Shown: positions 41,860 through 51,163 of the stretch, piece by piece
Layout of the letters: each line of letters opens with the position of its first letter
How positions within the stretch are numbered: the first letter of the stretch is position 1
DNA from: Pseudidiomarina gelatinasegens
Lineage (GTDB): Bacteria; Pseudomonadota; Gammaproteobacteria; Enterobacterales; Alteromonadaceae
Direction of reading: 5' to 3'
Assembly: GCF_004025325.1 (NCBI RefSeq)
Contig: NZ_RSFE01000005.1
Span: 124,001 to 188,000 of the forward strand
DNA length: 64,000 nucleotides
Program-made: the position numbers and the translations under genes
Notes under the pieces: generated by a model
Seen by the model: only the letters and a program-made list of their open reading frames with translations
Told to the model about the DNA's origin: nothing
The model's database searches: none

Positions 41860-43464
41860 TTAGCGCAGCTGCAAAATGGTATCGAGAATGGTCGAGCCTG
41901 TCTCAATCACTTTCGCATTGGCTTGGTAATATTGTTGAAACCGAATCAAATTTGCCGCTTCTTCATCCAGGTTAACCCCGGATTCCGACTGTTGCAGTGC
42001 ATCAAGCTGTTCTGTAAGCCCTTGTTGAGCGGCTAAATTAGCCTGCACCACATTAATTTGGTTACCCAAGGTGCTTACCATGGTTCCGTAAGCCTGATTA
42101 AAGGTGCCTCGCCCTTCAACCAATAACTGATTCTGCAAGTCCAGTAGGGCTAGACCGTTACGGTTATCACCACTGGCATTAGACTGCGCTGCCGCCAATT
42201 GCGAACCCTCGGTAAGCAACATTTCAAAATTCTGCGCTTGATTAACCAGCGGCCGCACACGGAAGCTATCCCCTTGCTGCGCTGTACCGGTCATTTCAAC
42301 GGAAAGCCCATTAAAGGTCAGCGTATTGGTGGCACCGTCAAAATTTGCCGCCACTGGCTTGCCATTATCCAAGCGCGTGACTTCATAGCCCGCACCCGTC
42401 ATGCGAATCTCAAAATCCGAAGCGAGCAGTGCGGTACTGTCGGTAATTTGGACGTTCGCTGCGGCGTCTCCGCCATTGTCAGCATTGCTATAAGCAATTG
42501 GGGCGCCGGTTGAGAAAACTGCTTGCCCTGGATTCTGATTTAAGTCGGTGCCTTGTTGATGCTGCGTGTTAAATGCATCAGCAAACACCGCTACCATTTG
42601 CCCCAACTGATTACGCATGGTGTCGAGGCTTTTACTACGAAACTCAATCAAACCGCCCAAGCTGCCTCGGGTGAATACGTTTTCTTTTAACTGCAGCTGA
42701 TTACCGGCCACATCATTATAAAAAACAGCCGTGCGGGTGGGGTCGCTGTTGTCGGTACGGGCTTCTAAAGTATACGCCGTGTCACCTGAAACCAGCGGCG
42801 AACCATTATTTAATGAAATGGTATACGACCCAGACTTCTGTTCGTGCACACGCACATCAATGCGCTGGGACAATTCATGCACCAACTTATCGCGTTGATT
42901 TAATAAACTGTTTGGCGCGTCGCCAGTACCTGATCGCGCAATCAAAATTTCACGATTCAGTGAGCTGATTTGACCGGTTAAGGCATTAACTGAATCGACT
43001 TCGAATTTCATTTCCGCATTAACGCTGCGCTCAATGTCTTCAAGGTAATTATCGAACGACTGAAATTGGCTGGCCAAAGTCGTGGCGGTGCCGAGCACCC
43101 CGGCCCGCGCCGACGGGTCAGCCGGATTGCTGTTCATTTGGCCAAGCGCACTGAAGAATTTTTGCATCACTGGCGCAAGCCCAGAGCGCTCATCCGAGAG
43201 CAAATTATCAATTTGGCGTACTTGGCTGTAGTAGGTATCAAGTGAGGCAAGCGAGCCACTGGCAGCATTGAGGCGGGTTGCAACAAACTGATTGAACTGG
43301 CGTTCAGAGCCGTCGACTGACACACCATAGGAGCGATTCTCGCTCAACTGCAACAGCTCGCGATTATAGCCCGGCGTATTGACGTTACTGATGTTTGCAC
43401 TGGTGGTGTACAACCCAGATTGCGCCGCGCGTAAACCACTTAAACCAATGGAGAAAATACTCAT
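41860..43464 (-). CDS. flgK: Hook-filament junction protein FlgK (HAP1)
   Basis: 534 aa. The N-terminus (SIFSIGLSGLRAAQSGLYTTSANISNVNTPGYNREL) and the C-terminal SGVNLDEEAANLIRFQQYYQANAKVIE are conserved axial-protein helices. FlgK sits directly on the hook. A near-perfect sigma-28 promoter lies 29-55 bp upstream, making flgK-flgL late genes, as in Salmonella. Confidence 0.96.
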   Translation of the reverse strand: MSIFSIGLSGLRAAQSGLYTTSANISNVNTPGYNRELLQLSENRSYGVSVDGSERQFNQFVATRLNAASGSLASLDTYYSQVRQIDNLLSDERSGLAPVMQKFFSALGQMNSNPADPSARAGVLGTATTLASQFQSFDNYLEDIERSVNAEMKFEVDSVNALTGQISSLNREILIARSGTGDAPNSLLNQRDKLVHELSQRIDVRVHEQKSGSYTISLNNGSPLVSGDTAYTLEARTDNSDPTRTAVFYNDVAGNQLQLKENVFTRGSLGGLIEFRSKSLDTMRNQLGQMVAVFADAFNTQHQQGTDLNQNPGQAVFSTGAPIAYSNADNGGDAAANVQITDSTALLASDFEIRMTGAGYEVTRLDNGKPVAANFDGATNTLTFNGLSVEMTGTAQQGDSFRVRPLVNQAQNFEMLLTEGSQLAAAQSNASGDNRNGLALLDLQNQLLVEGRGTFNQAYGTMVSTLGNQINVVQANLAAQQGLTEQLDALQQSESGVNLDEEAANLIRFQQYYQANAKVIETGSTILDTILQLR

Positions 43465-43492
43465 GCTTGTTCCCTTCTGATGTTACCGAAGG

Positions 43493-43519
43493 TTATCGGC
43501 AACTGCGGCAAATACTTAA
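43493..43519 (-). promoter_or_regulatory. Sigma-28 (FliA) promoter for flgK-flgL
   Basis: Minus strand TTAA (43516-43519), 15 bp, GCCGATAA (43493-43500). The -10 is perfect, the -35 is 3 of 4. It occupies the short flgJ-flgK gap. Confidence 0.82.
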
Positions 43520-43524
43520 CGCCT

Positions 43525-43845
43525 TTACTTAGTTTTTATGCCCGCGGGTGCTTGTTGCAGCTCGTGCAGCAATTGTTGTGCTAAACCAATGCCTTTGCCG
43601 GCCATCTCGGTCGACATTTGTTGATCAAACATTTCTGTATAGGTTTTCATAGCATTGCTGTTAAACATTTCCGATTCGCCGCCTGCTTGACGCATGGTTT
43701 TCATCATTTGTTGAATGAATAACGCTTCAAACTGCCGCGCAGCCTCAGCAGCGGCTTGTTCAGGCTGCTGCTGACTTTGGGTTTTGAGCTTACTTAGCTG
43801 TTGGGTGTCGAGTGCAAGGGTGTTACTGGGTAAAATAGAACTCAT
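43525..43845 (-). CDS. flgJ: Rod-binding protein FlgJ, single-domain form without muramidase
   Basis: 106 aa, only the N-terminal rod-scaffold domain: AAAEAARQFEALFIQQMMKTMRQA and YTEMFDQQMSTEMAGKGIGLAQQL are conserved. Enteric FlgJ is about 310 aa, with a C-terminal glucosaminidase that opens the cell wall; that part is absent here and the next reading frame is flgK. A separate wall hydrolase must do the job if this flagellum is built. Start overlaps the flgI stop as TAATG. Confidence 0.93.
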   Translation of the reverse strand: MSSILPSNTLALDTQQLSKLKTQSQQQPEQAAAEAARQFEALFIQQMMKTMRQAGGESEMFNSNAMKTYTEMFDQQMSTEMAGKGIGLAQQLLHELQQAPAGIKTK

Positions 43846-44963
43846 TAGATAATCTCCAGTTCAGCACGTAATGCACCTGACGCTTGCAATGCTTGCAGTA
43901 TCGCCATCAAGTCACTGGGGGTTGCGCCTAAGCTATTTAAAGCTTGAACCACTTCCATTAACTCAACCCCTTCAACCATTTGCAGCGAGCCTTTTTCTTG
44001 GGTGATATTAATGTCCGTGGTTTCACCTACCACAGTATCGCCACCACTTAGGGCTGGCGGCTGACTTACGAATGGACGGCGGTCTATGGTCACTGATAAA
44101 TTACCGTGCGCTACCGCCGCTTGGCGTAAAGTAACCGGGCCACTCAGCACAATCGACCCGGTCCGCGAATTCAAAACCACCCGCGGGCTTGCTGCCGCTG
44201 GCGTTACATCGATATTCTCTATTCGCGCCATAAATCGCACACGCTCACCGGTATCGGTTGGGCTTTGCAGTTGAATGCTGCCACCATCAAGGGGCTGTGC
44301 CACGGCATAACCAAATTCGTTATTAATACGGTTCACCATGTTTAAAGCGGTCGTGAAATCCGCTTCTTTTAAATTCAGTTGCAGTATCCCGGCGGTACGG
44401 CCTAAATCCAGAGCTACACTGCGTTCAACAGTTGCACCACCACTAATGCGTCCACCAGCTTGCTGGTTAATAACCGCCGACGAACCTTGCGATTCTGCGC
44501 TGGCGCCATTTATCAATAAATTACCCTGTGCTAAGGCATACACTTGGCCATCAGCACCTTTCAGTGGCGTCATCAAAAGCGTACCGCCACGCAAGCTGCG
44601 CGCATTACCCATAGATGAAACAACCACATCTAACTCTTGCCCGGGCCGTGCAAATGCTGGCAATGTTGCGGTTACCATGACGGCTGCGACGTTGCGTAAC
44701 TGCATGTTGGTGCCTGGCGGAATAGTCACACCCAGTTGCGCCAACATGTTGGTCATACTTTGCCCGGTAAACGGCGCCTGCATGGTTTGGTCACCGCTGC
44801 CATCAAGCCCCACCACCAAACCATAGCCAACCAAGCTATTACTGCGCACACCGGCGAAATCAGCGAGATCTTTTATACGCTCCGCATGCGCAGGCGCTAA
44901 CCCAGCACTTAGGGCTGTGCTGGCGATAAAAAGTAGCGTAATAATTGCTCGCAACATATTCAC
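43845..44963 (-). CDS. flgI: Flagellar P-ring protein FlgI
   Basis: 372 aa with a signal peptide (MNMLRAIITLLFIASTALSAGLAPAHA). Conserved mature start ERIKDLADFAGVRSNSLVGYGLVVGL, then the TIPPGTNMQLRNVAAVMVTATLPAFARPGQ block. It forms the periplasmic P ring around the rod with FlgA as chaperone. Standard length. Confidence 0.97.
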   Translation of the reverse strand: MNMLRAIITLLFIASTALSAGLAPAHAERIKDLADFAGVRSNSLVGYGLVVGLDGSGDQTMQAPFTGQSMTNMLAQLGVTIPPGTNMQLRNVAAVMVTATLPAFARPGQELDVVVSSMGNARSLRGGTLLMTPLKGADGQVYALAQGNLLINGASAESQGSSAVINQQAGGRISGGATVERSVALDLGRTAGILQLNLKEADFTTALNMVNRINNEFGYAVAQPLDGGSIQLQSPTDTGERVRFMARIENIDVTPAAASPRVVLNSRTGSIVLSGPVTLRQAAVAHGNLSVTIDRRPFVSQPPALSGGDTVVGETTDINITQEKGSLQMVEGVELMEVVQALNSLGATPSDLMAILQALQASGALRAELEII

Positions 44964-44973
44964 AAACCTCTAA

Positions 44974-45639
44974 TTAAAATGGTGCTACGTAGTTGAAGAA
45001 ACGTTGTAACCAACCTTGCTTCTGCGCATCATTAATGTAGCCGTCACCAATGTACTCCAAGCGCGCTTCGGCCACGGCCGTCGACATCACACTGTTTTGA
45101 CCGTTGATACTGCGCGGGTTAACCACACCGGAAAAACGGATGTACTCGGTGCCTTGATTAATGGCAACTTGCTTCTCGCCGCGCACCCGTAAATTGCCAT
45201 TGGGCAGCACTTGCACCACTTGCACAGTAACGATGCCCGAAAATTGGTTGGACGCACTTGAACCGCCAGTTCCGGAAAAATCATTCGCGCTACCTACCGT
45301 AAAACCGTACTCCGCAAGATCTTCCAGCGCATCGGGCAGGCCTTCTAAATCAAGCCCCATGTTGCTCGCGCGCGACGACTGCGACGAAGAATTTTTTGTG
45401 GCACTAACCTGTTCTTCTAAAACGATGGTAATAATATCGCCAGCCCGACGCGGTCGTTGGTCTTCAAACAGCGGGATATACCCGTGGTGCGCCTGAAAAA
45501 TCGCCCCGTTTGCTTCAGCTTGTTGATTTTCAGGAATATCAATTGCCGTATAGGGCTCAACCACCACAGGTGGTGGCGGTGAGCTGCTGCACGCAGCGAG
45601 AACAAGAACCGAAACTGCCGCTGAAAGTAAGCGCCGCAT
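44974..45639 (-). CDS. flgH: Flagellar L-ring lipoprotein FlgH
   Basis: 221 aa lipoprotein: the signal ends at LVLAACSSS. Conserved parts are LFEDQRPRRAGDIITIVLEEQVSATKNS and the late VNPRSINGQNSVMSTAVAEARLEY. It forms the outer-membrane L ring. The ATG at 45637-45639 follows AGGTGATGTG; a GTG one codon upstream is less likely. Confidence 0.96.
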   Translation of the reverse strand: MRRLLSAAVSVLVLAACSSSPPPPVVVEPYTAIDIPENQQAEANGAIFQAHHGYIPLFEDQRPRRAGDIITIVLEEQVSATKNSSSQSSRASNMGLDLEGLPDALEDLAEYGFTVGSANDFSGTGGSSASNQFSGIVTVQVVQVLPNGNLRVRGEKQVAINQGTEYIRFSGVVNPRSINGQNSVMSTAVAEARLEYIGDGYINDAQKQGWLQRFFNYVAPF

Positions 45640-45656
45640 CACATCACCTACTGTTG

Positions 45657-46439
45657 TTATAATTGACTCAAACGCGCCAGCATTTCATCGGCACTTGAAA
45701 CCGCGCGGCTATTAATTTCATAAGCGCGCTGGGTTTGAATCATGTTCACCATTTCTTCCACCACGTTCACGTTCGAGGCTTCAACAAAGCCTTGAAACAA
45801 AGTGCCGGCGCCATTCATGCCAGGCAGTGACTCAGTTGGTGCACCTGAAGCTTGCGTTTCAACATATAAGTTACCACCACGCGCTTCCAAACCTGCATCG
45901 TTCATAAACATTGCAAGCGTAATCTGCCCAACTTGGTTATTTTGGGTGTTCCCCGGCTGGGTTACGGTCACAATACCGTCCTGTCCAACCGTAACGCTCA
46001 TAGCGTTAGCGGGTAAAAATATCGCCGGCTCTAGCGGAAAGCCATTTGCTGTAACCAGCTGGCCGTCTTGATTCACCTGAAAACTGCCGTCACGGGTATA
46101 GGCAACCGCGCCATCAGGCATCAACACCTGAAAATAGCCTTTGCCGCTAATCGCTAAGTCACGCGAGTTTTCCGTGTTGTTTAAGCTACCTTGCGAATGC
46201 AAACGTTCAGTGGCCACAGCACGAACACCGGTACCAACTTGCAAACCAGAAGGCAGCGTGTCTTGCGCGTTATTCATGGCACCAGGTTGACGCATGTTCT
46301 GGTATAAAAGGTCTTCAAACACCGCTCGCGAACGTTTAAACCCGGAGGTATTCACGTTAGCCAAGTTGTTGGTGATCACATCCAGCTGCTGCTGTTGCGC
46401 AGTCAAACCTGTTTTTGCAGTCCATAATGATTTAATCAT
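45657..46439 (-). CDS. flgG: Distal rod protein FlgG
   Basis: 260 aa, standard length. The N-terminus has [43 protein letters not shown], here cited as the conserved axial motif at residues 5-47, and the C-terminus has [29 protein letters not shown]. FlgG builds the distal rod that crosses the periplasm. Confidence 0.97.
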   Translation of the reverse strand: MIKSLWTAKTGLTAQQQQLDVITNNLANVNTSGFKRSRAVFEDLLYQNMRQPGAMNNAQDTLPSGLQVGTGVRAVATERLHSQGSLNNTENSRDLAISGKGYFQVLMPDGAVAYTRDGSFQVNQDGQLVTANGFPLEPAIFLPANAMSVTVGQDGIVTVTQPGNTQNNQVGQITLAMFMNDAGLEARGGNLYVETQASGAPTESLPGMNGAGTLFQGFVEASNVNVVEEMVNMIQTQRAYEINSRAVSSADEMLARLSQL

Positions 46440-46454
46440 GGGTTATATCTCCGG

Positions 46455-47198
46455 TTAGCCTCTTACAGAGAGCAAGCTGTTCGCGCTTTGTGCGGTCTCA
46501 TCGGCTTTTGAAATCACGCTCATATTCAAGTCGTAACGGCGCTGCGTATCAATCATCGCCACCATGGCCTCAATGGTATTCACATTGCTGCCTTCCAGTG
46601 CGCCCGAAACTAATTGTGCATTCTCATCACGCGCCAAAGCTGCGCCTACGGGTGAGCGAAACCAACCGTCGTCACCACGTTGTAACTGATTAGGCTGATC
46701 AACACGCACCATTTTGATTCGGTCAAGCGGCACCAATTCATTGGCATCACCGCCCATACCAATGCCGCTAACGGTGCCATCGTTACCAATGCTAACTTGG
46801 GTGCCTAGCGGCAATAATATGGGGCCGCCATCGCCCAGCACCGGCATGCCGTTCACCATCAGCCGGCCGTCTGCATCAAGCTGCAAATCGCCGCGTTTGG
46901 TGTAGGCTTCACCAGCTGGGGTTTGCACCGCCAGCCAGTTATTTTGGTCCAATGCCACATCCAGGTCGCGTTCGGTGGTTTGAATCGCGCCGCCGGTGGT
47001 ATCAAACAAGCCCGTGGTGGTTACGGCTGCAACCCGAGTTGCATGCACACCGGGCCCATTCACAGGCACAGCGCGTGCCGCAGCAAGCTGGGCACGAAAT
47101 CCGGTAGTCGATGCATTGCTCAAGTTGTTGGTCACCACAGACTGCTCATCTAGCGTCTGCCGCGCCCCATTCATTGCCGTGTATAAAATGGCGTCCAT
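46455..47198 (-). CDS. flgF: Proximal rod protein FlgF
   Basis: 247 aa. Starts MDAILYTAMNGARQTLDEQ with the axial motif VVTNNLSNASTTGFRAQLAA; the end has ALEGSNVNTIEAMVAMIDTQRRYDLNMSVI. It forms part of the proximal rod below FlgG. 15 bp separate it from flgG. Confidence 0.96.
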   Translation of the reverse strand: MDAILYTAMNGARQTLDEQSVVTNNLSNASTTGFRAQLAAARAVPVNGPGVHATRVAAVTTTGLFDTTGGAIQTTERDLDVALDQNNWLAVQTPAGEAYTKRGDLQLDADGRLMVNGMPVLGDGGPILLPLGTQVSIGNDGTVSGIGMGGDANELVPLDRIKMVRVDQPNQLQRGDDGWFRSPVGAALARDENAQLVSGALEGSNVNTIEAMVAMIDTQRRYDLNMSVISKADETAQSANSLLSVRG

Positions 47199-47216
47199 AC
47201 TAAAGCCCCGTTATGC

Positions 47217-48401
47217 TTATTTCAGCTGCATCGTCGTTTGCAGCGCTTCATCTTGTGACTTGATACTTTGCGCGTTAGCTTGGTAATTACGTTGGGCAAT
47301 AATCATTGCCACCAGCTCTTGGGTTAAGTCTACGTTTGAAGCCTCAACCGCACCGGCCATAATCGAGCCGAACTGACCTTCACCGGGGCGCGACAAAATT
47401 GGTACACCGGACTTCTTCGACTCTATCCATGCGTTGTCACCAACAGGTTTTAAACCTTCCAAGCTTTGGAAGTTTGCGAGCGCGATGGTGCCTAATACAA
47501 CCTGCTGTTCATTCGAGTAGGTGCCAACAACTTCGCCGTTTTCAGCCACGGCAACCTGCATTAAGGTGCCTGATACATAACCGTCTTGTTCCATTGCCGT
47601 TAATTCAAACTGATTGGCAAACTGGGTCGTACCCGTTACATCCAATCCAATAGACATGTTCGCAGCACCATCACCCGGCACAAATGAAAACGCATCCATA
47701 TTGGTTTGCGTTACCAACAAGCCATTGTTGTCAAAATCAAGCTGACCCACTTCCGGCGCTAATTCATCACCGCGAGACATACGTACTTCCCACTGATTGT
47801 CAGCAGTTTTGGTGAAATACATCATGCTTGGGTGCGGATTGCCCAGTGAATCAAAGAGAGTAACTGAATTCGCATAGGAGTAACTGTCGGCGTCGGCTTG
47901 ATCAAACGGAACCGTTCCACGATCAACAACACCGGTGCTGGTGTCTAAGTTAAATACCCCGGTAATTCCGGTCGATGCGTTAGCGGCCAAGCCTGCAGCT
48001 GGCACGCGCAATACTTCCGGCTGCCCACCGAAGCCCGCCTCTTGCGGATAACCGGTTAACTGAGCGCCTTGCGCGTTGACAATGTAACCGCTCTTATCAA
48101 TGCTCAATTGACCATTGCGCGAGTACTGCACTTGCCCTTGCTGTTCGAAGCGAAAAAAGCCTTTGCCAGAAATCGCCAAGTCCATGGAACGGTTCGTTGT
48201 TTCAATGTTGCCGTCGCTAAAATCTTGAAAAACACCGGCTACCCGCGTACCCAAACCAACCTGTGCATTGGCATAAATATCAGCGAACTGCGCCCGAGCG
48301 CTTTTGAAGCCGACAATTTGTGAGTTCGCAATGTTATTACTAATAACGTCAAGATTGGTCGCTGCTGCGCGTAAACCTGATAGTGCTTGTGAAAAACCCA
48401 T
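47217..48401 (-). CDS. flgE: Flagellar hook protein FlgE
   Basis: 394 aa. N-terminus GFSQALSGLRAAATNLDVIS with NNIANSQIVGFKSARAQFAD; C-terminus AVEASNVDLTQELVAMIIAQRNYQANAQSIKS. The centre holds the FlgE D1/D2 domains. It polymerises into the hook, with length set by FliK. Confidence 0.96.
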   Translation of the reverse strand: MGFSQALSGLRAAATNLDVISNNIANSQIVGFKSARAQFADIYANAQVGLGTRVAGVFQDFSDGNIETTNRSMDLAISGKGFFRFEQQGQVQYSRNGQLSIDKSGYIVNAQGAQLTGYPQEAGFGGQPEVLRVPAAGLAANASTGITGVFNLDTSTGVVDRGTVPFDQADADSYSYANSVTLFDSLGNPHPSMMYFTKTADNQWEVRMSRGDELAPEVGQLDFDNNGLLVTQTNMDAFSFVPGDGAANMSIGLDVTGTTQFANQFELTAMEQDGYVSGTLMQVAVAENGEVVGTYSNEQQVVLGTIALANFQSLEGLKPVGDNAWIESKKSGVPILSRPGEGQFGSIMAGAVEASNVDLTQELVAMIIAQRNYQANAQSIKSQDEALQTTMQLK

Positions 48402-48412
48402 GATTGAGCTCC

Positions 48413-49093
48413 TTAAATAATCTGCCGAATGTCTTCAAGACGAACGGGCTCTAAAATACCGCCTAAATCCAAGCGAGGGCCGTCATCGTGACCCATACTA
48501 ACCGCGATTACCTGTGCATAATTGAAGCGCTCAGCTGTGACAACGTCGTCACCGTTGGTTGCTTCAATGGAAAAATTGTAGGCGCCAGCCGGTGCCTGGC
48601 TGCCGTCTTCCATAACACCGTCCCAACTGAATTGTTGCGGACCGCTGCCAACGGCACCGAGATCCATACGCCGCACTAACATGCCGCTGGTGTTATAGAT
48701 GTTTACTTTGACGCTTTCAGCTGGTGCGCTAAGCTCCATGCCAAATGGCGTGGCGTCGCCTACACCTTCATTGCCCACCAGAATGCGCTCGCCAGGCACT
48801 AAAACTGCGCGCCCAATAAGCGCTGAAGCTTGCATGCTTTTTGCCGCTTCCATTTGCCCATTGATGGTTTGCATGGTGTCGTTCAATGACTCAATGCCGC
48901 TAACGGTATTGATTTGTGCCAGCTGCGACGTCATTTCGTTGTTTTCCATTGGGTTCAATGGATCTTGATTGCGCAACTGCGTGACCAACAAAGTCATAAA
49001 GTTGTCACGCATTTCTTGGCTACCCGAAGCTATTTTTTGATTGGCGCCGGTTTGGTTGGTTTGGTTCAATACTGCGGTATCAATTGTATTCAT
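48413..49093 (-). CDS. flgD: Hook capping protein FlgD
   Basis: 226 aa. Conserved N-terminal block MRDNFMTLLVTQLRNQDPLNPMENNEMTSQLAQI, then Tudor/FN3-like domains with the FSWDGVMEDGSQAPAGAYNFSIEA pattern. FlgD caps the growing hook and is discarded after FlgK arrives. Confidence 0.96.
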   Translation of the reverse strand: MNTIDTAVLNQTNQTGANQKIASGSQEMRDNFMTLLVTQLRNQDPLNPMENNEMTSQLAQINTVSGIESLNDTMQTINGQMEAAKSMQASALIGRAVLVPGERILVGNEGVGDATPFGMELSAPAESVKVNIYNTSGMLVRRMDLGAVGSGPQQFSWDGVMEDGSQAPAGAYNFSIEATNGDDVVTAERFNYAQVIAVSMGHDDGPRLDLGGILEPVRLEDIRQII

Positions 49094-49103
49094 CTGTTAC
49101 CCC

Positions 49104-49508
49104 TTAGCCTTTGCCTATGCTGAGCGTACGCATAAGCAAGTCTTTGCTGGTGTTCATCACTTCCACGTTGGCTTGATATGAACGTGACGCTGAAATCATA
49201 TTTACCATCTCAGCTACAGGGTCAACGTTAGGCATGGTGATGTAACCTTGTTCGTCAGCAAGCGGGTGCCCCGGAGAATACTCACGTCGTGCCGGTGCGT
49301 CAGACTCAACCACTTGTTGCACCTTAACGCCGCCCACACCATTGGCTTGCATTTGCTGTTCAAAAATAACTTGCTTGGCTTTATACGGCTGGCCGTCTGG
49401 CCCAGCCACGCTATTCGCATTCGCCATATTGCTGGCCGCCACATTCATACGCTGCGACTGTGCGCTTAGGGCTGAACCTGAAATGTCTAAAATTGAAAAG
49501 TTAGCCAT
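49104..49508 (-). CDS. flgC: Proximal rod protein FlgC
   Basis: 134 aa. Conserved [30 protein letters not shown], then [31 protein letters not shown] at the C-terminus. Standard length; 13 bp after flgB. Confidence 0.96.
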   Translation of the reverse strand: MANFSILDISGSALSAQSQRMNVAASNMANANSVAGPDGQPYKAKQVIFEQQMQANGVGGVKVQQVVESDAPARREYSPGHPLADEQGYITMPNVDPVAEMVNMISASRSYQANVEVMNTSKDLLMRTLSIGKG

Positions 49509-49521
49509 CAGCTAGCTCCTA

Positions 49522-49926
49522 TTATTGTTCTGGCTGCATGGCTTTACGTAAGCCAGTTATTTTGTCATCCAAAAATTGAATGTCTGCTTGATAACGCAAC
49601 GAGTTATTCAAAAACTGCGTGCGCTCCATGTCCATATCGACCGTATTCCCGTCTAAGCGGTTTTGTGCGGGCGTTCGGTATTGCATATCCACTGCATTGG
49701 CTGAGCTATTGAGCTGCATATGCCCGGCATGTGTTGCTGCTAATTTCACTGCACCACCTTGATGCGCGGTGGCACGTTTTAATTCGGCTGCGAAATCAAA
49801 GTCGCGCGCCTTGTAATTAGGCGTATCGGCGTTGGCAATATTACCCGCCAGCGTTTCTTGCCGTTGCTGGCGCAATGCTAATGCCTGCTGTTGAAACTGC
49901 AGCGCACTACTTAATTTGTCGATCAT
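49522..49926 (-). CDS. flgB: Proximal rod protein FlgB
   Basis: 134 aa from the ATG at 49924-49926, which follows GGAGGGTCTGCACC; the longer frame from 50049 has no support. Conserved axial motif RQETLAGNIANADTPNYKARDFDF and late NTVDMDMERTQFLNNSLRYQADIQF. First gene of the flgB-flgJ operon, divergent from flgA, exactly as in enteric bacteria. Confidence 0.96.
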   Translation of the reverse strand: MIDKLSSALQFQQQALALRQQRQETLAGNIANADTPNYKARDFDFAAELKRATAHQGGAVKLAATHAGHMQLNSSANAVDMQYRTPAQNRLDGNTVDMDMERTQFLNNSLRYQADIQFLDDKITGLRKAMQPEQ

Positions 49927-50073
49927 GGTGCAGACCCTCCTGTTCACGTTGCAGAGTACGCGCACTTCTGTAAATACAAAGCGACGAAAAAGCGTGTTTT
50001 TTAGCCCCAATTCTGGCGATAGGATTTTGCTATGGTGGTTATAATTCAACCAATGGTTTGAGGGGGTTAGCGG

Positions 50074-50796
50074 GTGCTAAACATAACAGCAAGCAAATAC
50101 AGCAGGCTTTTTCTAAGTGCAGCCATCGCCTTGATAGGGGGCGTTGCGTCAGGTTCTGCTGCGGCTCAATCAAATTGGCAACAGACACTGAATGCCTTTG
50201 TTGTGCAACAGCTACCGGCCACCACCACCGCTCATACAATAAAGGTTTTAACACCAGCTGCTGCATTGGCAGATCTCGATGCGTGCACACAGGTTACCGC
50301 GCAATTTAACCGGCCCCCGCAACGCGTTGCGGGCCGCATGATGGTGCGCTTGCACTGCGCCTCAACTGGCGCCGACCACTATGTTCAAATTGATGTTTCT
50401 GCAACCGGCAAATACCTGGTCGCAGCCCACGAATTATCCGCGCAACACCTGCTGACCCGCAGCGACGTTGTGACAACAACGGGTGATTTGCAAGATCTGC
50501 CGCGTCACGCGTTGTTGGCCACCCCTGAGAATATTGGCCGTGTACAAGGCTCTCAGTTACGTCGTGGTTTAAACGCCGGTGCGGTGTTGCAAGATAATTT
50601 ATTGGCCAAACCCACGTTAGTTAACTACGGGGATACCTTGGTAATTGAAGTACACGGCGAAGGGTTTCAAATAAACCGCACCGGTGATGCCATGGATAGT
50701 GGAGCGATTGGTGATATAATTCGGGTAAGATTAAATAATAGACAATTGCTACGGGTGGAAATTATTGCGGCAGGTCGCGCAAAGCCGGTGCAGTAA
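50074..50796 (+). CDS. flgA: Flagellar P-ring assembly chaperone FlgA
   Basis: 240 aa with a signal peptide ending near GSAAAQS. The C-terminal SAF-like domain is typical: AAHELSAQHLLTRSDVVTTTGDL, then RRGLNAGAVLQDNLLAKP and GDTLVIEVHGEGFQI. It helps FlgI form the P ring in the periplasm. The start is GTG at 50074 after GAGGGGGTTAGCGG. The 147-bp gap to flgB must carry the divergent class II promoters. Confidence 0.94.
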   Translation: MLNITASKYSRLFLSAAIALIGGVASGSAAAQSNWQQTLNAFVVQQLPATTTAHTIKVLTPAAALADLDACTQVTAQFNRPPQRVAGRMMVRLHCASTGADHYVQIDVSATGKYLVAAHELSAQHLLTRSDVVTTTGDLQDLPRHALLATPENIGRVQGSQLRRGLNAGAVLQDNLLAKPTLVNYGDTLVIEVHGEGFQINRTGDAMDSGAIGDIIRVRLNNRQLLRVEIIAAGRAKPVQ

Positions 50797-50820
50797 GTGT
50801 TAAATTTATACAAATAAACT

Positions 50821-50847
50821 TAAAGATTTTTCTGTTGGTGCCGATAA
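50821..50847 (+). promoter_or_regulatory. Sigma-28 (FliA) promoter for flgM-flgN
   Basis: Plus strand TAAA (50821-50824), 15 bp, GCCGATAA (50840-50847): perfect consensus, 37 bp before the flgM start. It lets FliA boost its own antagonist. Confidence 0.88.
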
Positions 50848-50884
50848 ATCAATTAGCACAGTCATAGAATGCGAGGAATTTCCC

Positions 50885-51157
50885 GTGAAAATTAACGGTT
50901 ATCAACCACCTAGCAGCGTCACCCAGTCGGATTCAAGTCGTTCGCAAGCGACCCAGAAATCAGACGGCGCAAAAGCAGGTGCAGCAAATCAAGCAGACGT
51001 GGTGACCCATTTAAGTCAGCTGCCTCAAGATGCCAGTCAGGATATAAACAGCGCGCGGGTTGAAGAGCTTCGTGAAGCGATTCGTGATGGTAAATTGAAC
51101 ATGAATACTGACAACATTGCAGAGGCTTTACTGAAAAGTTTAACCGACGGTTTATAA
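50885..51157 (+). CDS. flgM: Anti-sigma-28 factor FlgM
   Basis: 90 aa. A disordered N-terminal half rich in Ser/Gln precedes the sigma-binding helices: INSARVEELREAIRDGKLNMNTDNIAEALL is the FlgM signature. It holds FliA inactive until it is exported through the finished hook. GTG start at 50885 after GAGGAATTTCCC. Expressed from its own sigma-28 promoter and probably also from flgA. Confidence 0.95.
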   Translation: MKINGYQPPSSVTQSDSSRSQATQKSDGAKAGAANQADVVTHLSQLPQDASQDINSARVEELREAIRDGKLNMNTDNIAEALLKSLTDGL

Positions 51158-51163
51158 GGGCCT

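Noticed and set aside
44338-44826. 162-codon plus-strand frame opposite flgI
   Set aside because: Antisense shadow of a well-conserved flagellar gene, with no ribosome binding site noted.
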